Below are positions 1 through 8,503 of a DNA stretch of 20,375 nucleotides, piece by piece (the stretch's first letter is position 1; the number at the start of each line of letters is the position of its first letter). Below the pieces are notes generated by a model. It searched no databases and was not told where the DNA came from. It saw nothing but the letters and a program-made list of their open reading frames with translations. The position numbers and the translations under genes were made by a program. Origin of the DNA: Heterostelium multicystogenum (lineage: Eukaryota; Evosea; Eumycetozoa; Acytosteliales; Acytosteliaceae); contig RCNN01000337.1 in assembly GCA_003667245.1 (NCBI GenBank), forward strand, positions 1 through 20,375, written 5' to 3'.

Positions 1-1
1 A

Positions 2-580
2 ATATGGTCATCAACAAGCCATGCAACATCTTGTCACAAAACATTCAGCCAAACCGAACCAACCTCTGTCATCAACTTGAATGCCGGTGGTCAATCAATG
101 CCGAGAAGGTTATTGATTTGGTCAAGGGTACCATCAAATGGTGTCGGTCACTCAAAAGTGGTTCCTGTAACTTGGGTAACAAACATCAATGCCAACTTGA
201 ACATGACGGTAACATTGTACTCAACAACTGCCAACCTTATTGCCAAGGTCAACGCAGCAACCGGAACCGTCGTACCAATGATTGGTGGTAACGGTAAATG
301 TTGTCTTGAACGGTGTGCCGATCTTACTGCCTTGGCTGCTGCCACGGTAAGCAAGTGCTGCCCAAATCGTTCGTTGATCTCTGCACCAAATGTATCTGGT
401 CTCCTCAACTTCAAGCACGGTGGATGTGGTGGTAACAACACTGGTAGCAACAGCGGTAACAACGGTTGGATGCAGCGGTAGTGATGCAGCGGTAACAACA
501 CCGGAAGCAGCGGTGGATGTCCAAACTGGAAGATGGTTATCCCAGACTGCAAGTGTGCCTGTGAGTTCCATCGTTCTTAA
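2..580 (+). CDS. 3' end of an unidentified Cys/Gly/Asn-rich protein, interrupted
   Basis: The gene enters from the left edge. I do not recognise the family. The frame starting at base 2 is open to a TAG at 479-481 and then continues after TAG-TGA to a natural-looking end, GCPNWKMVIPDCKCACEF..., with TAA at 578-580. Just before the stops is a low-complexity Gly/Asn/Ser tract (HGGCGGNNTGSNSGNN). Across 466-500 a neighbouring frame gives CSGS, so one or two base errors there would join the low-complexity tract to the Cys-rich tail. Upstream, about 90-290, a second frame (starting NAEKVIDLVKGTIKW) also uses favoured codons ending in C, so the true frame of the 5' part is undecided and another shift is likely. 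Cys pairs and an NNTGS tract could suit a secreted or cell-surface protein, but no signal peptide is visible because the start is missing. Coding is likely; identity is unknown. Confidence 0.4.
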
Positions 581-841
581 ACCATAGCGTTGTCTAGTAT
601 CTCATCCTCATATATTAGCTTGATATAGGTCCTATCTATATCTCAATTAACCTCCTATAACATTACTACCATAAATAAATACATAATATTATTATATCTT
701 TTCATTTTTCAATCAAACCAATCAAAATGCGCAAAGCCTCCTACCATTCTATCAGATTCCAATCAAAATCAAAACGTTTCTAATAATAACACTGTTTTTT
801 CATTTCGATTAGGTGCACCACCACATATGTTTAATACGGAA

Positions 842-908
842 ATCACAAGTTATCAATATTAGGTCCCTTAGACGAGGATGGTTTGGTCACCCAACCCAAT
901 CTTGTGAT
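842..908. repeat. Hairpin-forming inverted repeat
   Basis: ATCACAAG (842-849) pairs perfectly with CTTGTGAT (901-908). Inside lies a second, imperfect pairing, GGTTTGG (880-886) with CCAACC (891-896) around TCAC. The enclosed stretch is noticeably richer in G+C than its surroundings. A shorter relative of its core (GATGGTTTG followed shortly by ACCC) recurs at about 997-1009. It could be a small structured RNA or a regulatory site. No known RNA family motif was recognised. Confidence 0.3.
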
Positions 909-1638
909 CAAAAAACTAAAAAACAAAAAACAAAAACACTTTGCAGCTCCATAAACAACTTCGTTTTATTATATTTTATTGATCAATTGTGATGACGATG
1001 GTTTGACCCTTTTATAAGTTCTATATCTCAATCGTTTTTTTTTAATGATTTAATTAATATTATTAATGGGTGTTGGTTCGAGTATTATAATATTAAATAT
1101 TTATTAACTAAATATAGTGTGGATTCAAATAATATTATTGAAATTTAGGTAAAGCAACTCTGGACATAATCTTTGCCTTTTGAATTATATTGGGACGAAC
1201 GAATTTTATAAAATTGTTTTTTTTGTTGGTGATTTTTTCCTTTGATCAGAACATTTGTGACTTTAGTTTGGACGAAAAACAAAAAACAAAAATTGATCTG
1301 ATCTTTAATCATGACCAAAAACAAAGATCGACATTGGTTTTTCTCGATCTTGTCGTCAAATTCAAATAAACCATAGATATTTATCATAATTTAACTGTTA
1401 GATTCTTGACTTTTACTTTTATGTATATCAATTTAATGAATAAATAAAATAAATATTAAAATTCAAAAAATATATATTATTATTTCTTATTAATAATATA
1501 TTTATTTGATCAAAATTGGAAAAAAATTATTTAATCCATGTAAATTATGAAAATCTTAATCCATTCCGACTAATACAAGTGTGTTTCATTATTAATAATC
1601 TAAATTTGGAACATTAAAAAATCTGTAAAAGTTTTTTT

Positions 1639-1857
1639 ATGGTTACTAAAATTTTTGGAAAAAATTTTCCAAAGATCTTTCATTCACCCCCACTTACATT
1701 AAAATTCGAGAAATTGGGTATCTTTGATACTGTCGATATGGTACAGCCTATTGAGCTTAGGTTTGCAGATACAATAGCTACCAGTCTCTACAAGCATAAG
1801 ACGAATCTGCAAAGAGGGATAACAACGCTTACCCCACATCTCTTAGTAATATAATCG
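1639..1857. other. GC-richer island of unknown nature
   Basis: Within the gene desert this stretch has mixed base composition resembling exons. The plus strand carries a 71-codon open frame from an ATG at 1639 (residues FEKLGIFDTVDMVQPIEL near its middle). On the minus strand a GTAAGC...TTTGCAG intron-like unit is followed by about 34 open codons ending CKPKLNRLYHIDSIKDTQ and a stop. Neither protein is recognised. It may be a gene relic, a short gene or a non-coding RNA. Confidence 0.25.
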
Positions 1858-2502
1858 TATGTTCTATCTATTCTATATATTTATATAACACGCTCACATT
1901 GCCAATATTTCCAAGAGAATTTATTGACAATCCAAAAAATCAAAATCAAAAAAAAACAAAAAAATTACAAACAATAAAAAACAAATTTAAATTATTATTA
2001 TAAAAAACAACACAATTTCATTTTTGCATTGAACAAGAAGACAGTCCCAAAAGTAGTGATCTCAAACAAAACAATCAATATATTATATATGTATATTGTC
2101 TTTTTATTAGTAGTTTTTTTTTTGTAATTTAATTTAGTTCAAGGTATTGGCAACTGAGTCGAAGAGGTACTACTCCAGTTTTGTCTTGTATACCCCCCTC
2201 TACCAACAACAGCACAGCAATAACAACAACAGCCATCTACTTTCAATTTCATTATTGACCAACACACAATATCTTCACAATAAATAAAATAAATCTATAT
2301 ATATTTTATTATCTATTTTTTCATAATACTTTACTTTTATATATTTAATTAATATATGTATGTATAGCAAAAAATAAAAATATATCAAAAAAACACCACC
2401 ACATCTAAATTAAAACTTTGTCTGCCCATTATCTTCATTTCGACTTGACCCAACCAATAAAAAAAAAGGATATTTATAACACAATAAAAAACCGCAAAGA
2501 AT

Positions 2503-2514
2503 ACACACACACAC
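2503..2514. repeat. (AC)6 microsatellite
   Basis: A simple AC dinucleotide run followed by CACTATTCACACTATTG-type sequence. CA/GT-rich tracts of this kind resemble the G-box elements bound by the Dictyostelium factor GBF, but this resemblance alone is weak. Confidence 0.4.
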
Positions 2515-3564
2515 TATTCACACTATTGTATACCCTTCAATCTTAAAACACAATTTTAAAAATAATTATTTCTTAAAATAATATTAATAAAATAGTAATA
2601 ATCATCATAATTTCAAAAACATCAAATTCATCTCACTATTCTCCCATATCCAATACCATTTGTAGAGTTTACAACCTAAAAATCATCATACATATCATTC
2701 ATTTCATTGTCAAAAACATTTATATACATTGGTTCGAATAGCACAACAACAAGAACAAGAACATCAGCAATATCACACAGCATCAATAACAACAAAAAAC
2801 AACAAACAATATCCTGGTTGTTGTTGTTTCTTTCATTCATTGCACTTGTGTGGCATCTTAATTTCCATTAGATTTGAGAATTTAAACAAATTGGAATTAT
2901 AGTCAGTTACTTGTTTTGGACATCAATTTATTAAATTAATTTTTTAATTAATTTTTTTTAATTATATTGTTTGTTTTTTTTAAAGTTCAACCAAATAAGT
3001 AGTACTTAACTGAACGTTACTACTAAATAATAACTATTATTATTATTTAATATTTTAAATTGTATTATATTATATTATATGTTTACAAGTTTATTTGTTT
3101 CATTCACTTTTCATTTGAACTTATAAATAACCAATTACTTAAAAATAATCATCACCTCTATCTTTATAAATAAATACTAATATATAATTTGATCAACCAT
3201 TCAAAATTAACATTAAATATAAAATCTATATAGTATAATTTTAGTGTATATATTACAATTTATAAAACCAACTCTCTGGTGATCATCTGAATCAAATTAC
3301 AAACTTATAATAGTAATTTCTATAATATATAATAAATATAACATTTGTGAACACTCTTTAAAAGGTATGTAGATCTCGATCTCAATCAAACAGTCAAACC
3401 AGCCAAGCATCAAAGCCAATGAAATCAATATTTTCTCAAAAATTTTAAACTTTCACCAACAGTTGCAACAATATAACCCACCACAACCAAATACCATAGA
3501 CAAATAATAGGTGAAGTGATTGCTTTCCCTTTTCCCCACAACTGTTACAACGTTAATTGTATCT

Positions 3565-3625
3565 AAAGGAGATGATCTTGCTCATTGCATTTTCATTGGT
3601 CAGCTGAAAATAGTGTTGCTCCTTT
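3565..3625. repeat. 7-bp inverted repeat enclosing 47 bases
   Basis: AAAGGAG (3565-3571) pairs with CTCCTTT (3619-3625). The interior contains GATGATC and CTGA, faintly like snoRNA C and D boxes, but the spacing to the terminal stem is wrong for a box C/D RNA. It is listed as a structural repeat only. Confidence 0.25.
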
Positions 3626-4241
3626 CTTAAATATGTTCAAAAAGTCATCACTCACATTTCTGTTTTTTGATTTTGATTAATCAACAACCAAAAAACAAAC
3701 CCAACAACAAATCAACATTATTATCAATAATAGTTACTCTTCTACAATTAGTTCGTGTTGTTTGTGGTGTTGTTCTTTATCCAACGTGTTGTTAATTTCA
3801 GTCCGCAATTGAATCAACAATGAACTTGTTTAGCTTCATCACCCCAATGATTAATCTCATTTTAACAACACCAAAAGCATGTGATAATAACAATAATTTA
3901 ATATATATTTCTATTTTAATTTAAATATTTATATTGATCTCATTTACAAAAAAATTGGAGTGAAAAAATTAATTTTAAATTAATCTCTCTTTTCATTCCA
4001 TTTCTTTTTACCAATTTCTCTCAAATCAACACCGACTTTATTACAACAACAAAAAATAGCAACAACTACTACTCCTAATACTATAACTATCGACAAGTCG
4101 AAGTCATTCTTTCATCGACTCACTGCGACAACTAGTATCACTACATATTATTTTCATTAACATCATCATTCACCTATCATAAATTACCCCAACCAATATA
4201 TAATTATATCTTTGCTTTCTTTTCTTCTCAATAGAGTCAAG

Positions 4242-4277
4242 TGAGAGTGGTGTGGTGTTTAATTGAGAGTGGTGTGG
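4242..4277. promoter_or_regulatory. G-rich direct repeat, G-box-like
   Basis: The 14-mer TGAGAGTGGTGTGG occurs at 4242-4255 and again at 4264-4277, exactly 22 bp apart (about two helical turns). It stands out because the surrounding plus strand is almost devoid of G. GT-rich elements of the GTGTGGTG type are bound by GBF in Dictyostelium promoters. Here it lies about 0.9 kb upstream of the PUF start codon. The repeat is directly visible; the regulatory role is inferred. Confidence 0.4.
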
Positions 4278-4489
4278 GAATAAATTCCATTCAATAAATA
4301 CATAATTCAATAATTATATCAGTTAGCAATACACAGCAACACAGTACGACCAATCAACAACACACAATAGTATAGTTTATTAACAAAACCAAATGAACAC
4401 TTTTTCGACATTTACCTAAGAGTTTTGACTGACTCTATTACAACTCTAAATTTCATAATATCCCACAACCAACAAACAAATCAACAAGC

Positions 4490-4525
4490 AAACAACAACA
4501 ACAACAACAACAATAATAATAATTA
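4490..4525. repeat. AAC/AAT trinucleotide microsatellite
   Basis: A run of about eight AAC units passes directly into AAT units. Such trinucleotide tracts are common in dictyostelid non-coding DNA and coding homopolymers. No open frame supports coding here. Confidence 0.7.
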
Positions 4526-5186
4526 AATAATAACATCCTTCATTTTACTTATCCACAATTATATTTATATATAATTAATAAACCCACTCACACTATTCTT
4601 ACTATCATCTCATATTCTCCCACCATTACCATTCACATCATTTTATCGTATAGCTAATCAATATATTGTTATATTATTCTCCTGTATCATTGTATATATT
4701 TAATTGCAACAGCAACAACAACACTTGTTCAAAACATTCTTCTCATAACACCAGGTTTTTAACATTACATCAACAACGACAATTTATATATTATTTTCAT
4801 TAATAATATTATATTACGATTCGATATCAAATATTTTTCATTGTCCTTGTTTGGTTTATATTACATTCGTTTTTTGTACACTTATTACTTGCACTTAAAC
4901 ATCGGTCAATTTATATCATTACATAGACCATTATATAATCATACTATTACTATTTCTACTATTATTAAAATAATAGTTTACTATATTTATAAAAAACTAT
5001 TATTTACATCATCAAATATATCATCATTATATTTATAACAATACTTTGGCTTGATAATAATACTTGTATCAATAATCATCATAATAATATTCAAATTACA
5101 AAATAATAATCATTTTATTATTTATTTTTCCTAATAATAATTAAATATTAATTAAATTCTCTTTTCTATATATATTTATTACTACA

Positions 5187-7293
5187 ATGTATTTTGATCA
5201 ATCATTTTCGACATTATCAACAATGGATAGCATATTCTTTTCTCGAACAATGACAGATGTTTTAAACACTGAAAACCCAATTAATTTGCAGAATATAGAT
5301 TATTCTGGCGATGAGAAGAAGAAAAAATTGGTTTATACTTCTGGTATGTTAAAAAGAGAAAGATTATAGAGAGTCAAGAATTATTAATTAATTTGTTTAA
5401 ATATATAGAATTTTTAAGGCAATTTGATCTACAAAGTAAAGAGAAGCCACCTTTACAACACCATCAAATTCCAGATAGCAGAAATGTATATGGTCATGAT
5501 TTTGATCCAAAAGAAAGAATAATTTCAGATTATATGAGTATAATTCAAAGACTTAGAGGAATCATTATCAGTACCAACGATGATAATCTTATTAGTAACA
5601 TGAAACAAGTTTTCTCTGAGTATCAACATGGTAAAATGTTTGGTATGTTTGTCAAACGAGCAGTCTTTTTAATGATTTACTAATACGTATTTTATTACAG
5701 AGGAGTATGTACCAAGAGTTCCACCAATTCAAGGTTTTTCATTCCTCGAGCAAACCCAGCCATTTAATTCATACTTTTTTGGTGGCTCATCAAATGCTAC
5801 TGCACCAGTTGTCAGTGGCCAATTACCACCATTGCGATCATCACCAAGAAAGATTGAAACCCCACAACCAATACCAGTAACACCATTGCCACAGCCAACA
5901 GCACCAACATACAAGTCACCAAGAAAACAACCTTCTCAGAGCAATCTTAATCTTTCATCGATTTCAGCATCGTCCACACCATCATCAACCCCAACCTCTC
6001 TTACACCAACTACAATTTCACCATCAAACTCATCCTCCAACATTACTTCCGCTATTGGTGGTGGTTCAAAGATGAAAAAGTCACCTTCAATGCCAGTCAT
6101 TGCTAAGAACAAAGATCTTATCTCATCATTTGAACAGCTTAAACCCACTACCTCCACCAAACCACCTCTTAAATCTTCCAGTAGCAACACCAATATTACC
6201 ACTACAGCCGTAAAGAAGGATGATGTATCACCAACTAAGAAGGGATTAGTTTCCACCGATAATCAACCAAGAAAACCAATGACTAAATCAGTTTCTATGA
6301 GCTCTATCGGACCAGATTCACCATTGCCAATGAAGATAACCAGTCTTGAGGAAATCACTGGACAAATCTATCATTTGACTAAATATCAAGCAGGTTGCAG
6401 ATTCCTCCAAAAGAAGCTTGAAGAAAAACCCGACGCTGAACATGTAACATTGATTTTCAAAGAAGTCTACGAACACTTGATTGAATTGATGGTCGATCCA
6501 TATGGACAATATCTCATTCCACAACTCATGAAATATTGCGATAACAACCAGAGAAAGATGATTGTTGATCGTATTGCCCCAAAGGTCGAAACATTTGCAT
6601 GTCACATCTATGGTATTCATGGTATCCAAAAGGTCTTGCAATTCCTCTCACCAGACCAAGTTGATACCATCATTCAATCAATCTCCGACAAAGTTATTAC
6701 ATTGTCCAAAGATGCGAAAGGAAACTATCTCATTCAATCGTTCCTCAAGACTTTCTCGCCAGAGACCAACCAATTCATTTGCGATGCAATCATGAAGAAT
6801 GTTATTGAGATTTGCACTCACAAGGTTGGTTGTACAGTCGTAAATAGAGCAATCGATTGTGCCAACAAAGTTCAATTGGAAAAATTGATTGATGCCATTA
6901 CCGACCATTCCCTTCAAACTTGTACAGGACCAGTTTGGAAACTACGTAGTTCAACACCTTCTCACAAACAACAAGGCATATGCCACCAAGCTTATCAAGA
7001 GTGTCTTGGGTAATATTGCCGAACTCTCTGTACAAAAGTTTAGCTCCAACGTTATCGAGAAATGCCTACAAGTCGCCAACACTGAAACTTACGAATCAAT
7101 CGTAAAAGAATTGACAGAGGTTGATATCTTGACCTTATTACAGGATAAATATGCAAACTTTGTCATTCAAACCGCTCTTGATGTAGCCGACGAGAATCAA
7201 CACGCCAGACTTGTCAAGTTAATCGTACCATATATTCACCAAATCAAAACACCTTATGTAATACACATCCAAAAGAAAATCCTTCAAGTTTAG
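5187..7293 (+). CDS. PUF/Pumilio family RNA-binding protein
   Basis: PUF proteins bind UGUR-type elements in mRNA 3' UTRs and repress or localise the messages in the cytoplasm. Three exons are supported: 5187-5343, 5409-5642 and 5701-7293. The introns 5344-5408 and 5643-5700 both have GTATGT donors and AG acceptors in phase 1. The protein would be about 660 residues. Residues 1-340 form a Ser/Thr/Pro/Asn-rich low-complexity arm with SPRK motifs. From about residue 345 the Pumilio homology domain has eight repeats, with recognition segments such as GCRFLQ, YGQYLIP, KGNYLIQ, FGNYVVQ, SSNVIEK and ANFVIQT. One extra base breaks the frame in repeat 6: dropping one A from the AAA at 6916-6918 gives HSLQLVQDQFGNYVV, the expected family sequence. 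The start is the first ATG (5187); a second in-frame ATG at 5223 is possible. Stop TAG is at 7291. The next gene, COQ7, starts 250 bp downstream on the same strand. Confidence 0.92.
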
Positions 7294-7488
7294 AAGAATA
7301 ATATAAATCATAAATTTCTTTTGGAATTTTTTATATTGAAAAAAACAAAAAACAAAAAATAAACTACAATTGTACAAACTTTATATAAACTAATATTAAT
7401 AATTGTCCAGGTTATCTGATAAATATTAAAATTGTTTTGTTCATGAATAAGCATTTGTTGGAATATGTGTTTTTGACCCAAAAAAATG

Positions 7489-7506
7489 AAAACAGTGCAC
7501 TGTTTT
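7489..7506. promoter_or_regulatory. Perfect 18-bp palindrome upstream of COQ7
   Basis: AAAACAGTGCACTGTTTT reads identically on both strands and ends 37 bp before the COQ7 start codon, in a 250-bp intergenic gap. It could bind a dimeric transcription factor or form a hairpin in the leader. The symmetry is seen directly; the function is inferred. Confidence 0.4.
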
Positions 7507-7543
7507 TCCAAAAGAATGCTCAGATAGTTGGTCATTCGTCAAA

Positions 7544-8315
7544 ATGAAATCATTAAATTTATTAAATAGAAATATCTATAATACAAGCAAAAGCTATAGA
7601 CTTTATTGCAGTACGAGCAGTAACAGCAACACTGCTAACAGCAGTGCCAAAGAAAACATTAGAAACAAATTGAATGATTATCTAAATGAGAACAATGGTC
7701 AAAAGATTACACCAAAACAAAGAGAATTGATTGAACGTATTGTCAGAGTCGATCATGCTGGTGAGTTTGGTGCTTCTAGAATCTATGATGGTCAGTTGGC
7801 AGTATTAAAGAATACACCTGTTGGTCCATTGATCAAAGAGATGGCTGACCAAGAAAAGGAACACCAAGCAAAATTTGATCAACTCATCTACGAGAAAAGA
7901 GTCAGACCAACAGTGCTGTCACCCATCTGGAATGTTGCTGGTTATGGCTTAGGCTATGTCTCAGCTATGATGGGAAAGGAAGCTGCTATGGCCGTGACTG
8001 TTGCTGTTGAAACTGTTATTGCAGAGCATTATAATGACCAATTGCGCCAACTAAATGATAACGAGATTAACGATCCTGAATTAAAAGAAGTAAGATTAAC
8101 GATCTTCAGCCCAACTACAACATTCATGTTAATTCAATACAATCATCTATTTAATTCCAAATCAATAGGTTATAAAGAAGTTCAGAGATGATGAGATGGA
8201 GCACATGCACATTGGAATCGACCACGACGCAGAGTTAGCACCACTTTATAAACCATTTTCAGAACTAGTTAAAGTTGGCACCAAGACTGCCATTTGGTTA
8301 TCGACTCGATTTTAG
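7544..8315 (+). CDS. coq7: 5-demethoxyubiquinone hydroxylase COQ7/CLK-1, mitochondrial
   Basis: This di-iron enzyme hydroxylates demethoxyubiquinone in the penultimate step of coenzyme Q synthesis, on the matrix face of the inner mitochondrial membrane. Two exons, 7544-8089 and 8169-8315, are joined across a phase-0 intron of 79 bp (GTAAGA...AATAG), giving 230 residues. All six expected iron ligands are present: E74 in DHAGEFGA, E104 and H107 (EKEH), E156 (VAVETVIAEHY), and E191 and H194 (DEMEHMH). The N-terminus (MKSLNLLNRNIYNTSKSYRL) is basic and hydroxylated without acidic residues, as for a mitochondrial targeting peptide. The C-terminus reads KVGTKTAIWLSTRF and then TAG, which matches the family. 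No frameshift is needed, unlike several neighbours. The gene lies between PUF and PARP, all on the plus strand, with no functional link apparent. Confidence 0.97.
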
Positions 8316-8415
8316 ATCATAAGATATAATGTACATAACAACAGTGTGTGATCCCTCACTTGTGAAAAAGAATCAATTTTTTCCAATAAAAAAAAAAACC
8401 ACACATTTCTAAGAA

Positions 8416-8423
8416 GGCGGGAA
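8416..8423 (+). promoter_or_regulatory. E2F-like element upstream of PARP
   Basis: GGCGGGAA lies 81 bp before the PARP start codon in an otherwise AT-rich gap. It equals the reverse complement of the E2F/DP core TTCCCGCC. A small inverted repeat, ATCAAC-CT-GTTGAT (8448-8461), follows. The site match is short, so binding is inferred only. Confidence 0.35.
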
Positions 8424-8503
8424 TTGTTTTTATATTTGGACCTTAACATCAACCTGTTGATCATCATCTAATTAAATTATTATTGTTTTACCTAAAGTTA
8501 AAT

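Larger units (their letters stand above)
581..5186. other. 4.6 kb gene-free, AT-rich, G-poor region upstream of the PUF gene
   Basis: No convincing coding region is seen on either strand; the few open frames are short and low in complexity. From about 2200 to 4800 the plus strand is rich in A, C and T but very poor in G (the 60 bases from 4561 contain no G and 14 C), with many CAACAACAA, CACACAC and ACCACC tracts. Such a lasting C-over-G bias in one strand is compatible with a long upstream regulatory region or a long transcribed 5' leader of the PUF gene that starts at 5187. Local features inside are listed separately (hairpin 842-908, island 1639-1857, hairpin 3565-3625, repeats 4242-4277 and 4490-4525). 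A possible 5'-leader splice donor AAAG|GTATGT lies at 3361-3370, with no firm partner. Confidence 0.6.

Noticed and set aside
1145..1387. 80-codon minus-strand open frame
   Set aside because: It is made of Lys/Phe/Gln low-complexity codons arising from AT runs, with no recognisable family, no splice support and no conserved motif.
3565..3625. Box C/D snoRNA
   Set aside because: A terminal stem exists, but the C-box-like sequence deviates from RUGAUGA and the D-box-like CTGA is 10 or more bases from the stem.
4841..5038. 65-codon plus-strand open frame before the PUF gene
   Set aside because: Ile/Tyr/Leu-rich translation of AT-rich DNA; composition equals the intergenic background.
5936..6256. 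106-codon frame antisense to the PUF N-terminal arm
   Set aside because: It is a shadow of Ser/Thr/Pro-rich coding sequence on the plus strand, with no independent support.
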